DNA of 64,000 nucleotides from an uncultured Acidimicrobiales bacterium (GCA_951813555.1 OX638344.1:2137076-2201075); one strand, 5' to 3'. Positions 27,589 to 36,516 are shown, numbered from the stretch's first letter. Notes: generated by a model from the sequence alone, not told the origin. A program made the numbers and translations.

Positions 27589-27804
27589 ATGCAATCAGCC
27601 ATCGTCCAGATGATCTTGATCGTGGTCGCCATTGCGGCCGCCGCCATCGTGGCCATCATCGTCTATGCCCAGCTCAGCGACAATGCTCCCGCCACCGGGG
27701 ACAACATCGACAAATCCCGGATCACCAGCCAGGCGCTGTGTGTTGCCGTGAGCGGAAGTTGGACTCCTACAACTCCAACTGGACCTCCAGGATCATGCAC
27801 ATAA
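27589..27804 (+). CDS. Small pilin-like protein
   Basis: A 71-residue protein with a single N-terminal hydrophobic helix (about residues 5-27) followed by a short polar tail with two Cys and a PTTPTGPPG end. Its size, position after tadC and helix-first layout fit a Flp-type pilin or pseudopilin, but it lacks the usual charged leader with Gly before the cleavage site. It may be the major subunit of the tad structure. Confidence 0.6.
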   Translation: MQSAIVQMILIVVAIAAAAIVAIIVYAQLSDNAPATGDNIDKSRITSQALCVAVSGSWTPTTPTGPPGSCT

Positions 27805-27810
27805 CCAGCC

Positions 27811-28209
27811 ATGGCCTCATCTCTAGTCGTCCTGCGCAGCGCGGTGCTGCTGATGTTCATGTTGGCAGTGGTCACCGGACTCTACGTGCGCCACGTCACC
27901 CGGCTGTCGGCCGACACGGCCGCCCAGTCAGCCGCGGTTGCCGCTGCCCAGGCTGCGGCTGAGGTTGGATGGCAGTGCGGGGCACCGCCACCCGAGGCGA
28001 TGACCGCCGCGGCCCGAGCGGCCTTGGGCAAGATTGAGCACCTCGCCGTGCAGCCGTTAGCCGTGGACGTGTACGCCGACGCCTGCAATCTGATCGCTGC
28101 GGTCACCGCTGCCCCGCTAGACACCCGGGTGTCGGCGTTGCACACCACCGCCACCGCCTGCAGGTCGGCCACCAGTGCCGCAGCGCTCAGCGTCCCCGGC
28201 TCCTGTTGA
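27811..28209 (+). CDS. TadE-like pseudopilin, first copy
   Basis: A 132-residue protein with one N-terminal membrane helix (SAVLLMFMLAVVTGLYV) and an Ala-rich helical extracellular part (SADTAAQSAAVAAAQAAAE). This is the usual layout of TadE/TadF and Rv3655-like proteins in actinobacterial tad loci. It contains four Cys residues. It lies 6 bp after the previous stop. Confidence 0.65.
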   Translation: MASSLVVLRSAVLLMFMLAVVTGLYVRHVTRLSADTAAQSAAVAAAQAAAEVGWQCGAPPPEAMTAAARAALGKIEHLAVQPLAVDVYADACNLIAAVTAAPLDTRVSALHTTATACRSATSAAALSVPGSC

Positions 28210-28219
28210 TGGGGTACCG

Positions 28220-28639
28220 ATGAGCGACGCCATCGCATTCCTGCTGATATTGCCCGCGATGGTGCTCAGCATTGTGGTACTCGACGCTGCCGGAACGCTG
28301 GGAGCGGCCCGGTTCCGGACATCGGCCTTTACGGAGGCCGCCGCCGTCCATGCCGCTGACACCCTGGCCGAGGCCCACGGCACCACCGCGGAGCCGTCAG
28401 CTCGGGCGCGGTGGGACGAGGTGGCGGCCACCGTGGAACAGTCCGGCCTCGCTGCCACCGCCGGAGCCTGCAACCAAACCGACGCCTTGTTCGAGGTCAG
28501 CCTGGTCTCTCAGCCTCGCCCTTCCAGCAGTCCCGGCGCGACGCCGTCGGTAGCTGCGGTGGTGAGCTGCCCAGTTGAGCTGGGCCGGCTACTCAAGACC
28601 GAACGGGTCGTCGCCGTGGGCATCGAGCCAATCGGATAG
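28220..28639 (+). CDS. TadE-like pseudopilin, second copy
   Basis: A 139-residue protein with an N-terminal helix (AIAFLLILPAMVLSIVVLDAAG) and an Ala-rich helix (TSAFTEAAAVHAADTLAE), similar in plan to the previous gene. ATG 28220 is chosen as the start just before the helix. It is a likely minor pseudopilin. Confidence 0.65.
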   Translation: MSDAIAFLLILPAMVLSIVVLDAAGTLGAARFRTSAFTEAAAVHAADTLAEAHGTTAEPSARARWDEVAATVEQSGLAATAGACNQTDALFEVSLVSQPRPSSSPGATPSVAAVVSCPVELGRLLKTERVVAVGIEPIG

Positions 28640-28643
28640 GCCG

Positions 28644-29015
28644 ATGTACACCGCAATCGTGCTCTTGTCGCTCGGCATGGCGGTTGCTGTCGCCACTGGG
28701 TCGCTGGCCGACCACGCCGAACTGATCACCAGTCGCAATCTGGCCGCCGACCGGGCGCAGCGGGCTGCGACCGCATTTATAGACGGCTGCGGCAGCGTGG
28801 GGTGCGACTCGAGCACGGTGAACACAACCCGTCTTGACGGCTCCATCTTGTCCGGTTGTGTCAGCCAAGCCGGGGGAATTTCCGTACTCCGAGTGGAGGC
28901 CAGCGTTACCTGGCACCCTCGGGTGTTCACTGGCCTCACCCCGGCTACTGGCACGGTGGCCATCGACCTCGGCGGACTGGGTGTTCCCGCAGCCGCCGCA
29001 TTGGGCCCATGCTGA
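28644..29015 (+). CDS. TadE-like pseudopilin, third copy
   Basis: A 123-residue protein with an N-terminal helix (TAIVLLSLGMAVAVATGSLA), the segment NLAADRAQRAATAFIDGC and a small beta-rich C-terminal part. ATG 28644 starts 4 bp after the previous stop. It is the last gene of the tad operon. No prepilin peptidase is in the window, so processing must come from elsewhere. Confidence 0.62.
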   Translation: MYTAIVLLSLGMAVAVATGSLADHAELITSRNLAADRAQRAATAFIDGCGSVGCDSSTVNTTRLDGSILSGCVSQAGGISVLRVEASVTWHPRVFTGLTPATGTVAIDLGGLGVPAAAALGPC

Positions 29016-29070
29016 GGAAAGCCCACCAGCAGTTCTGCCATTGAACGCCGATGCGGTAGCGTGACCGCCG

Positions 29071-30492
29071 GTGTCTCGCAGGATTGAGATTGAGCTGACC
29101 AGCCAGCGGCCCGACGGGTCTTGGACGTGGAGGGCCGCGGGCGCACGAGAGCCGAAGGGCGAGATGGCCGGAGACCTGATCGCCTTTGCGGCCAAAGTGG
29201 GCGACGAACTGACCGTCGAAGCCGAGTTCCACATGGACGGCATCGAGATCATCGAGGCGTTCGAACCCAAGACCAAGCGTCCCCTGCCGGAGACTTTGGA
29301 GATCTTGGGCTCTGGCCGAGATCAGCCTCTGGTGACCACCCAGTTGGTGGCCAATCGCAAGAACCGGGACCGAGACCGGGACTCCGGCGACCGAAGGGGG
29401 CGCCAGGATCGCCGCGGCCGGGGCGACCGGGGGGATCGTGATCGCCAGCAATCCCGCCGCGACGATGACCGTCCCAAGGCCAAGCGCCTGCGCCCCGCAC
29501 GCACCCACCGTCAGGCGTTGATCGACAGCTTGCCTGAGGAGCAAAAGCCCGTGGCTGAGAAGATGATGCGAGACGGTGTCACCTCGGTGGAACAAGCCCT
29601 ACGGGATCAGCGCAAGAAGGCACGTGACGCCGCCCAAGCCAAGAAGGAAGCGGCCGAGGAGGCTCCCGAGTCCGAGGCCAAGCTCGAGGAGGCTCCCGAG
29701 TCCGAGGCCAAGCTCGAGGAGGCTCCCGAGTCCGAGGCCAAGCTCGAGGAGGCTCGTCAGTTCCAGGTCGAGACCGAGAAGGCTCTTCAATCCCAGGTCG
29801 AGACCGAGAAGGCTCTTCAATCCCAGGTCGAGGCCAAACCGGCAAAGCAGGCTGCGAAAGAAAAAAAGTCCGACTCCGAGCCTGCCGATGAATTCCTGGC
29901 CGCGGCAGGCAAGTTGCTCCCTCGTATGCGATCCGCCGAGTGGCGTGATCGGGTTGAGGCCGCGCTGGCTGAAATTGACGACATTGACCTACGCGATCTG
30001 CGGTCGGTCGTAGTGGCCTCGGACGCAGGGGCAACCGACGATGAGGCCAAAGCGATGGCCGAAGAGCTGCGCAACAAGCTCACCGAGCGAGTCGACCGAG
30101 AGCACGCCGAATGGCTGGCCGAGGTGGCGGCCACGCTGGCCGATGGTCGAATGGTGCGGGCCTTGAGGCTCAGCTCGCGGCCCCCAAAAGCCGGCGTGCC
30201 TCTTCCCCAAGACATAGTCAGCCGGTTGACCGAGGCGGCCAACGCGGCCTTGACTAGCGACACGCCGTCCAAGCGTTGGATCACCGTGCTGGGTGCGGTG
30301 GCATTCTCGCCGGTGCGCCGGACGGTTCAGCCCCAGGGAATCCCGCAGAATCCTGACAAAGAACTATTGGCTGAGGTCACAAAGTTGTCTGAGCGAGTTC
30401 CCCATATCGCCGCCTTGTTCGGCGTGGAACCCACCCCGCCCCCGAGACGCAGCCGCCGAGGTGCCGGTGCTCAGGCCGCTAGCGGGAGATAA
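29071..30492 (+). CDS. Conserved hypothetical protein with repeat-rich linker
   Basis: A 473-residue protein. Residues 1-80 look like a compact beta domain (SWTWRAAGAREPKGEMAGD, GDELTVEAEFHMDGIEIIEAF), possibly an OB- or S1-like fold. An Arg/Asp-rich basic stretch follows (about 95-150), then a coiled-coil-like acidic repeat (EEAPESEAKL three times, ETEKALQSQV twice) and a helical C-terminal domain (about 265-450). The basic and repeat parts suggest an RNA- or DNA-binding scaffold, which is inference. Start GTG 29071. It is convergent with the NUDIX gene, and a 30-bp direct repeat lies over both stops. Confidence 0.65.
   Translation: MSRRIEIELTSQRPDGSWTWRAAGAREPKGEMAGDLIAFAAKVGDELTVEAEFHMDGIEIIEAFEPKTKRPLPETLEILGSGRDQPLVTTQLVANRKNRDRDRDSGDRRGRQDRRGRGDRGDRDRQQSRRDDDRPKAKRLRPARTHRQALIDSLPEEQKPVAEKMMRDGVTSVEQALRDQRKKARDAAQAKKEAAEEAPESEAKLEEAPESEAKLEEAPESEAKLEEARQFQVETEKALQSQVETEKALQSQVEAKPAKQAAKEKKSDSEPADEFLAAAGKLLPRMRSAEWRDRVEAALAEIDDIDLRDLRSVVVASDAGATDDEAKAMAEELRNKLTERVDREHAEWLAEVAATLADGRMVRALRLSSRPPKAGVPLPQDIVSRLTEAANAALTSDTPSKRWITVLGAVAFSPVRRTVQPQGIPQNPDKELLAEVTKLSERVPHIAALFGVEPTPPPRRSRRGAGAQAASGR
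29656..29835 (+). repeat. Two successive 30-bp coding tandem repeats
   Basis: A 30-bp unit encoding EEAPESEAKL repeats at 29656, 29686 and 29716 (partial at 29746). A second 30-bp unit encoding ETEKALQSQV repeats twice from about 29767. Copies are nearly identical, indicating recent expansion. Confidence 0.85.
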
Positions 30493-30541
30493 CCCGGTGG
30501 TCGGAAATGGCGCCGCTAGCGGGAGATAACCCGGTGGTCGG
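30475..30541. repeat. 30-bp direct repeat over convergent stop codons
   Basis: GCCGCTAGCGGGAGATAACC and the next 10 bp are identical at 30475-30504 and 30512-30541 (period 37 bp). The first copy carries the TAA of the upstream gene. The second, read on the other strand, carries the TAG of the NUDIX gene. Confidence 0.85.
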
Positions 30542-30914
30542 CTAAGAAATCAAGCAGGCCGTCGACCAAGTCCCACTCCTCCAATTCGTCAAAGGCCACC
30601 CATGCCGCGTCGGTTGCATCGGTTCCAGCCGTCGGCGTCGCACCGGGCGCCACCGTGACCCAGAAGTCCACTACCACATAGTGGCGTCGGCGGCCGATGA
30701 GCTCGGTCCAGCCCACAGCCTCGCCCACCTCCCCCTCCAGCCCGGTTTCCTCTAACAGCTCCCGGCGGGCAGCATCGGCCAAACTCTCTCCCCGTTGCAC
30801 CCGGCCACCGGGCACCGACCACAGTCCCTCCCCCGGCGGAGTGCCTCGTCGGATGAGCAGAATGAATCCGCCGGTCACCACCACGGCCCCCACACATAAC
30901 TCCGGCCCGCTCAT
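30516..30914 (-). CDS. NUDIX hydrolase
   Basis: A 132-residue protein with a complete Nudix box, GGRVQRGESLADAARRELLE then ETG (about residues 36-59). It hydrolyses a nucleoside diphosphate linked to another moiety; the length and strand order resemble MutT/ADP-ribose-type housecleaning enzymes. ATG 30914 overlaps the GNAT stop by 4 nt. It is the last gene of a four-gene minus-strand operon. Confidence 0.88.
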   Translation of the reverse strand: MSGPELCVGAVVVTGGFILLIRRGTPPGEGLWSVPGGRVQRGESLADAARRELLEETGLEGEVGEAVGWTELIGRRRHYVVVDFWVTVAPGATPTAGTDATDAAWVAFDELEEWDLVDGLLDFLADHRVISR

Positions 30915-31411
30915 GACTCCTGGTTTTGGTCTAGCTGGGTATGGACGATCAATGCGTGGGCGGTCATTTTGAACGTCTCAAAGAAGTTCTTGGCCTCGCG
31001 GTGGCCCGGCAAGACGAATGCGTCGATCGCCACCAACTCCTGCTCTTGGGCCCACTGCTTCAGCCTGTCGAACAGGGACTCCCCCACTCCTACCGAACGG
31101 CCTTCTTGGGTGACAAACAACTCTTCGATCCGAGCAATCGGCGATCCGTCCAGGCGGACAATTCGCCGAGCCCATCCGTACCCCACCACCGTGTCGTCCC
31201 AGATGCCCGCCACCAATACCGCCTCAGGATCTGCAATCAGCCCTGCCAGATGGTCTTCGAGCGGCTCAGGAGCGGCCTTGGTGGCCATCCATCGTTCTCC
31301 GCCCCGGTATTCCAGGGCTTCGCGACGGGCTTCCCGAGCTAGTTCAGCTATAGCACCGGTCTCGTCGGGACGCGCTGGACGGGCTGCGCCGTCTTTTGGC
31401 CGCTCACTCAT
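30911..31411 (-). CDS. GNAT-family N-acetyltransferase
   Basis: A 166-residue GNAT fold protein: beta strand with VLVAGIWDDTVVGYGWARR, then RIEELFVTQEGRSVGVGESL, the acetyl-CoA pyrophosphate loop (R/Q-x-x-G-x-G/A-like), and a C-terminal KNFFETFKMTAHAL. It transfers an acetyl group from acetyl-CoA to an unknown amine. It is coupled by 4 nt to the NUDIX gene. Confidence 0.82.
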   Translation of the reverse strand: MSERPKDGAARPARPDETGAIAELAREARREALEYRGGERWMATKAAPEPLEDHLAGLIADPEAVLVAGIWDDTVVGYGWARRIVRLDGSPIARIEELFVTQEGRSVGVGESLFDRLKQWAQEQELVAIDAFVLPGHREAKNFFETFKMTAHALIVHTQLDQNQES

Positions 31412-31414
31412 TGT

Positions 31415-31648
31415 TCAACCAGGCTGAGGGTCGGGAGGGTCGGCGCGGGCATCAGTCGGAACAGAGGAGTGGCCCAAGGCCATGCGCCCCAGCAGCCGGG
31501 CTGCTTCCAGTTGTCGACGGCCTTGAACCGCCAGATCTGCGCTCGGCTTGTCCGACTGCAAAAGGAGCCCCAAAGGCGCGAACACCAGCGCATCGAGCAT
31601 CCGGTCCAGCGACTCCCGGTGCGAATCGGGGCTGACGGAGGAGTTCAC
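31415..31648 (-). CDS. Small conserved hypothetical protein (77 aa)
   Basis: GTG 31648 overlaps the DUF4193 stop by 4 nt (GTGA). The 77-residue product has the segment LDRMLDALVFAPLGLLLQ then LAVQGRRQLEAARLLGRMAL, a helical pattern I associate with small actinobacterial proteins found in this context. No function is known. It ends 3 bp before the GNAT start, so it is part of the same operon. Confidence 0.6.
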   Translation of the reverse strand: MNSSVSPDSHRESLDRMLDALVFAPLGLLLQSDKPSADLAVQGRRQLEAARLLGRMALGHSSVPTDARADPPDPQPG

Positions 31649-32118
31649 AACCGGGCCAGCGATGGGCAGGGTTCTTCTCCCGACGGGCACCGGGGATTGT
31701 TGCGGGGCCCGAACTGGCTGGAGCTGACGATCAGAAAACACCCCTCGCACGTCCACTCGTTGTCCCGCTTGGGTGCTACTTGGCCCGCGGCCTCCGGCAC
31801 AGGGTCGGGGGTGTCTTCGTCCTCGTCCTCGTCGTCACCCGCGGCCAGACGATCCTTCAAGATGGTGTCGAGATCGGCTTCCACATTGTCGGGGTCGATG
31901 TCCTCGGTGTCGCCGTCCTCGTCGTCAGACATAGCCGAGCCGCGGGTCGACCCGTTGTCGGCCTCCTCCTCGGCCTCCTCCTCTTCGAGGTCGTCTTCGA
32001 GGTCGTCATCCAGGTCGTCTTCGAGGTCGTCCTCGAAGACTTCGTCCAGGTCGTCCGCGATGTCGCCGTCGCCGAAATCTTCTGCCGGGATTTCCTCGTG
32101 CTCGTCAGGGTTAGTCAT
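31645..32118 (-). CDS. DUF4193 zinc-ribbon-like protein
   Basis: A 157-residue protein. The first 75 residues are extremely acidic (runs of Asp/Glu), followed by NVEADLDTILKDRLAAGDDE and the C-terminal zinc-ribbon-like WTCEGCFLIVSSSQFGP with CxxC, then PRCPSGEEPC. These are the marks of DUF4193, an actinobacterial family of unknown function. The acidic N-terminus is much longer than in the usual roughly 100-residue members. First gene of the operon with the 77-aa protein, GNAT and NUDIX. Confidence 0.82.
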   Translation of the reverse strand: MTNPDEHEEIPAEDFGDGDIADDLDEVFEDDLEDDLDDDLEDDLEEEEAEEEADNGSTRGSAMSDDEDGDTEDIDPDNVEADLDTILKDRLAAGDDEDEDEDTPDPVPEAAGQVAPKRDNEWTCEGCFLIVSSSQFGPRNNPRCPSGEEPCPSLARL

Positions 32119-32215
32119 TCTCCCCTGGTCCCTTTCTCAGGTATTGCGATCAGCGCGGATCATAGACACCCTTGCCCCGCGATGTGTGCTCTTTGCCGAT
32201 CAATGTTGTGAGGGT

Positions 32216-33832
32216 TCACGCCCGCTCTTCGACTTGGCGTCGCTGTTCGGCTCGGCGTTCAGCGTCCAAGCGGCCTAAAGGGGGCTCCTCGCTGAGGTCG
32301 ACAAACTTCATCATCTCTGCGACTGCCGCGTGACCGGCCTCATCTCGGATGAGCCGCCACATCTCTTGTCCGACCCTCCGATACGCGGAGTGGCCCTGGG
32401 GGGTGGTGCGCAGCTCGATGAGATGCATGGCCGATCGGGCGTTCAAACTCATCGAGAATCGCACCTTGTAGGCAAAGCACACCGCATAGGAGGCCTGCTC
32501 GGGAAAGTCTCGATTCATGAGGTGGTAGAGAGCCTCTGATCGCTCCATGACCTTGTTGAACATTGGGGCGCAGCCCGCAACGTCTACCGCCTCAGGGCGG
32601 GTGAACCCGTGTTGAGGAGTGAGCTTCTGCCACTCCAAGGTGAGCATTCGATGGCGCTGGAGATCTCGGAAGGCACCGTAGTCGGACAGGATGTCGAACC
32701 GGTAGAAGGGCCGTTCCAAGGCTCGCCCCGGCTTGTGGCGGCGGTTGACCCTCGTCCCCGCGTAGGCCCGCACCACCGACATCCGGTCTTCGGCGCCCAT
32801 GGCCCTCACCTCACGCTCCAGCTGTTCCTCGGGCAGATGGGTGTAGGGATAAAGCATGGAGGCCACCATCTTGACCTCGGCTTCTGGGTCGAAGTCCACC
32901 AGGTGAACCGCTGGGACATCATCGGCGGGCAGATCGGGGGACACCAAGCGCTCGGCCACGCTCTCCACAGACTCCCGGACGTCGCCCAGATAGCGGCTCC
33001 ACTCCACGCCTCGATCTTCCAGGTCCACTCGCTTCAGGAATGAGGGGATCACCTTGCGCAGCTCGGCCAGCATCAGATCGGCGTACGCCTGGACCTCGGG
33101 GAGATCGTGGGCTCGCATCCGCAGCAGGAGCAGCTCGTACGACTGGCCGGTGCCGTAGATGCCCACGTTTGACACGGTCGCCGCCGGCAGCATCCCCCGA
33201 GCCGCATCGAGTGCTTTGGCTCGAACTGCCTGGCGGTAGGCGAAGTCAGAGGAGCTGGAGTCCTTGGGGGTGTGCTGGCGGTAGAAATCGGTCATGGTCG
33301 GCAATAGCTGGCCATAGGACTCGAACATCCGGTCCATATCGCTTACGTAACGTCCCGACAGGGGCGACTCCCCCACTTGGGGGTCGCGGTAGTAGCGATA
33401 GCGCCCCCCGATCCGGGCCAGGTAGTCGATGTATCGGGTGGACTGCTCCAAATACGACATCAGGCGACCCCATTCCAGCACCTTCGTCAAGATGTTGGAG
33501 GCCTGCTCGCAGGCCAAGTGCACGCCGCCCAGCTGGGCCACCGAGTCGTCCCCGTATTCGAAGAACACTCGATCGTACAGCTCCTCGGCCCGTCTAAGGC
33601 CGACGGTGGCATCGATGGTCATATCGCCGCTGATGTCCAACTCACCGACAAACTCATCCAGAAACAGCCTTCGCAGTGATTTGGCCGACCGGCTGTAGCG
33701 GGCGAACAGCGCTCCCTTGACTACCTCCGGCAGGTTCACCAGAGCGAACACCGGCTGGTCGAGGTTCGTGAAGTACCGGCGGAGGATGTCCGCCTCTTCA
33801 CTGGTGAACTGTTCAGCGACGTATTGGGTCAT
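32216..33832 (-). CDS. thyX: Double-length ThyX-like (FAD-dependent thymidylate synthase family) protein
   Basis: A 538-residue protein, about twice the length of a normal ThyX subunit. The N-terminal half has LEWGRLMSYLEQSTRYIDY (the STRY part of the ThyX signature), and the C-terminal half has RHRMLTLEWQKLTPQHG (the RHR part), so each half is a ThyX-like domain with part of the motif. The family would methylate dUMP with CH2-H4folate, NADPH and FAD. Whether this two-domain form is catalytic is unknown. ATG 33832 overlaps the M20 stop by 4 nt. Confidence 0.78.
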   Translation of the reverse strand: MTQYVAEQFTSEEADILRRYFTNLDQPVFALVNLPEVVKGALFARYSRSAKSLRRLFLDEFVGELDISGDMTIDATVGLRRAEELYDRVFFEYGDDSVAQLGGVHLACEQASNILTKVLEWGRLMSYLEQSTRYIDYLARIGGRYRYYRDPQVGESPLSGRYVSDMDRMFESYGQLLPTMTDFYRQHTPKDSSSSDFAYRQAVRAKALDAARGMLPAATVSNVGIYGTGQSYELLLLRMRAHDLPEVQAYADLMLAELRKVIPSFLKRVDLEDRGVEWSRYLGDVRESVESVAERLVSPDLPADDVPAVHLVDFDPEAEVKMVASMLYPYTHLPEEQLEREVRAMGAEDRMSVVRAYAGTRVNRRHKPGRALERPFYRFDILSDYGAFRDLQRHRMLTLEWQKLTPQHGFTRPEAVDVAGCAPMFNKVMERSEALYHLMNRDFPEQASYAVCFAYKVRFSMSLNARSAMHLIELRTTPQGHSAYRRVGQEMWRLIRDEAGHAAVAEMMKFVDLSEEPPLGRLDAERRAEQRRQVEERA

Positions 33833-35007
33833 TGCCGGCTGAGGGCCAGTTCATCAAAGGCCCGGTCGAGGGCATCGGGGTTCAACCACAGATCGGCGAC
33901 TGTCATGGCCATCATCTTCGCCCCGTCGAGCACCGCCTGGTCGCCCTCCGGCGACTGCGCATAGTGGGCGAATTCCGGGGTGTGGATGGGCACGTGCTCG
34001 GGGGCGATCTTGATCATGGGATGGATTGACGGCACAACGTGGCTGACGTTTCCCATGTCGGTGCTGCCCACAACTGCTGCTGCGGACTCGGGCTCGTGGA
34101 TAACCCGCCCTGTCTCGGCCGCGTTGCGAATATAGAAGTCCAGCAAAACCTGGTTGTCGATCAAGTTGGCGTAGATCGGGGCCTGGCGGCGACATTCAAT
34201 GTCGACTCCGGCAGCCGCCGCACCAGCTTCGAGGCAAGCCACCACCCGCTCTCTCAGCTCCGCTAGGCCGTCGAGCCTCGGAGAGCGGACGTACCATTCC
34301 GCAGCGGCATCATGAGGAACGATGTTGGGCTTGTCCCCGGCCCGGGTGAATATCCCGTGGATGCGCTCATCGGGCCGAATGTGCTGGCGCAGCGCAGCCA
34401 CATTCATATACCCCAACACCGCGCCGTCGAGGGCATTTCTTCCCCGGTGAGGCGAGGCTGATGCGTGGGCTGGCTTTCCGGTGTAGGCCACTTCAAGCTG
34501 CTCCACCGCAATGGTATTCATTCGCATGAGCTCGTGGTTGGCGGGGTGAACCATCATGGCTGCTCTGATGCCGTCGAAGGCGCCCCGGTCCAGCAGATAG
34601 CACTTGCCGCCGCCGCCCTCCTCCGCAGGAGTGCCGATAATGCTGATGCGCCCCCCCAGTTCCTCGGCCAGCGCAGCCGCGGCCAAGCCCGCGCCCAGGC
34701 CTGCGGACGCGATCACATTGTGGCCGCAGGCATGCCCGATCTCGGGCAAAGCGTCGTATTCGCAGATCACCGCAACATGGGGACCAGCTCGGCCGGCTCG
34801 GGCAATGAACGCCGTGTCCAGGTCAAATGCCGAACGCTCCACTTCGAGCCCTTCGCCCTCCAAGACTGTGCAGAGCAGATCGTGGGCGGTGTACTCCTCA
34901 AAGCAGAGCTCGGGAACCTCGTGGATCTGGTGGGAGACATCGATCAGGTGAGCCGCTCGTGCTTCGACCTCCGCGGCCATCTGCTGCTTGGCCAGATCGG
35001 AAGTCAC
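33829..35007 (-). CDS. M20-family amidohydrolase/peptidase
   Basis: A protein of about 392 residues of the M20D amidohydrolase type (ABGB/hippurate-hydrolase-like). Marks are HQIHEVPELCFEEYTAH, the metal site CGHNVIASAGL, GTPAEEGGGGK with the catalytic Glu pair, and the dimerisation segment KPAHASASPHRGRNALD. It cleaves an amide bond, e.g. of N-acyl amino acids. GTG 35007 is chosen although its ribosome site is weak; ATG 34980 is an alternative. The frame stays open far upstream, but that part is antisense to the next gene. Confidence 0.85.
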   Translation of the reverse strand: MTSDLAKQQMAAEVEARAAHLIDVSHQIHEVPELCFEEYTAHDLLCTVLEGEGLEVERSAFDLDTAFIARAGRAGPHVAVICEYDALPEIGHACGHNVIASAGLGAGLAAAALAEELGGRISIIGTPAEEGGGGKCYLLDRGAFDGIRAAMMVHPANHELMRMNTIAVEQLEVAYTGKPAHASASPHRGRNALDGAVLGYMNVAALRQHIRPDERIHGIFTRAGDKPNIVPHDAAAEWYVRSPRLDGLAELRERVVACLEAGAAAAGVDIECRRQAPIYANLIDNQVLLDFYIRNAAETGRVIHEPESAAAVVGSTDMGNVSHVVPSIHPMIKIAPEHVPIHTPEFAHYAQSPEGDQAVLDGAKMMAMTVADLWLNPDALDRAFDELALSRQ

Positions 35008-35072
35008 GGGGGGAATGCTAGTGGTCGCATTGACGACCGTCGTGGTTCTTCGAGCCCGGCGATACCAGCGCT

Positions 35073-35654
35073 TCACACCACGACAGTGAGGGCGGCCGGC
35101 TCCACTCGAATCGACAGATTGGCGGCCCGCTGAACCGGCTGTCCGTCCAACTCCACCATCAGCGGCAGCTCGAGCACCGTCTGGAAGGCGCCAGTGCGGT
35201 GATAGCGGATATTGGGGTGGGGCAAATGGTCCCCGGTGCCGACCCGGCGCCGGGCTCGCAGCCGGTCTCCGGCCGACAGCCGGCCGTGGGAGACATCCAG
35301 CAGCCCATCGCCGGGGTGGGCCTTGGGACCCAGATTCCAGCTTCCCCGCCATGCGGCGTTCATGGCCACCAGCGCCTCCCCGGCCCACCCTCTCCGTCGG
35401 GCCGCCAGGTGGGCGCTGAACCAGTACAGCCGGCCGTCCAGCAGCACGGCGCCGATATCCACCGCAAACCGCCACGCTTCCGGCGAGCGAATGGCGTCGG
35501 GGTCGCCCCTGCCGCCGAGAGTGCGGCACAGATCGCCTCCCAGCAAGCCCAGCTCGGGCAGCGGCCGGTTGGCCCGTCGGGCTTCTTCGATCAGGGCCCG
35601 GGCCTCGGCGTCGTTGCGGACCAGCACGCCACCCGGCCCCAGGCCTCCAGGCAT
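35073..35654 (-). CDS. Hypothetical protein with DAGK-like C-terminus
   Basis: A protein of about 193 residues. The middle (AVLLDGRLYWFSAHLAARRR, AWRGSWNLGPKAHPGDGLLD) and the end (VELDGQPVQRAANLSIRVEP) recall the C-terminal beta domain of diacylglycerol kinase-like proteins, where DG(x)n and RVEP occur. The N-terminal ATP-binding part is missing, so activity as a kinase is unlikely. ATG 35654 is preferred; a longer start at 35684 would overlap tatC. Confidence 0.5.
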   Translation of the reverse strand: MPGGLGPGGVLVRNDAEARALIEEARRANRPLPELGLLGGDLCRTLGGRGDPDAIRSPEAWRFAVDIGAVLLDGRLYWFSAHLAARRRGWAGEALVAMNAAWRGSWNLGPKAHPGDGLLDVSHGRLSAGDRLRARRRVGTGDHLPHPNIRYHRTGAFQTVLELPLMVELDGQPVQRAANLSIRVEPAALTVVV

Positions 35655-35664
35655 CCCCCAATTC

Positions 35665-36516
35665 TCACCTCGTTGAATCGGCATCGGCTTCCTCTGGGGC
35701 CTCTTCTACTTCAACGTCTCGACGGCGTTCTCGGCGGGCTCGCAACCATCCGATGCCGATGGCCGCCTCGTAGAACAAGTACATGGGCACCGATAGCACC
35801 ATGAGCGTGAATGGATCCCCGCTGGGGGTGATCACCGCTACCAGGGCCACGATGCCGACAATGGCGAAGCGCCGTCCCCGAATCAGCTGGCGGTAGTGGA
35901 TGATCCCGGCGAGCTGCAAGAACACCAGCAGAATGGGGAACTCAAAGCCCAGGCCGAATGCGGCCATCATCTTGACCACGAACGACAGGTACTTGGCTGG
36001 GGAGAACCCGGTCACCAAGTCCTCGCCCCCGATTGAGGCCAAGAAGTTCAGCGCCCGGGGGATGCTCCAATAGGCCAGGCCGGCCCCCAGCGCGAACAGC
36101 AGGGCGCCGGCCACCGTGAACGCGGCCGCGTGTCGTCGTTCTCGGGGGTAGAGGCCGGGCTGAACGAACCTCCACACCTGCCAGAGCACCACCGGAATCG
36201 CCAGGGTCAACCCTCCGTAGCCCGCCACGGTCAGCCGCACCGAGAACGGCTCCAGCGGGTCCAGCACCAGCAGCTCGCATCCTCCGAACAGGTTCTGTCT
36301 CGCCGCCTCTTCAGTCACCGCCTCTTCTGGGATCACATCGCAGTAGGGCTGGACCAGCCAATCCAGTATCTGGGGGTAGAACACCCAGCAAACCACCGCG
36401 CCGGCCACCACGGCCAAGACGCATTTGATGAGCCGCACTCGCAGCTCGGCCAAATGCCCCATCAGGGGCATGGTGCCGTCGTCGGACCGGGAGCGGCCCG
36501 CGGTGGAATCGCTCAC
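35665..36516 (-). CDS. tatC: Sec-independent protein translocase TatC
   Basis: A 283-residue TatC with six membrane helices. The N-terminal PLMGHLAELRVRLIKCVLA is the conserved cytoplasmic entry, followed by PFSVRLTVAGYGGL and later FGLGFEFPILLVFLQLAGII. It is the receptor for twin-arginine signal peptides. ATG 36516 overlaps the upstream tatA/B stop by 4 nt (ATGA), a standard pairing. Confidence 0.95.
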   Translation of the reverse strand: MSDSTAGRSRSDDGTMPLMGHLAELRVRLIKCVLAVVAGAVVCWVFYPQILDWLVQPYCDVIPEEAVTEEAARQNLFGGCELLVLDPLEPFSVRLTVAGYGGLTLAIPVVLWQVWRFVQPGLYPRERRHAAAFTVAGALLFALGAGLAYWSIPRALNFLASIGGEDLVTGFSPAKYLSFVVKMMAAFGLGFEFPILLVFLQLAGIIHYRQLIRGRRFAIVGIVALVAVITPSGDPFTLMVLSVPMYLFYEAAIGIGWLRARRERRRDVEVEEAPEEADADSTR

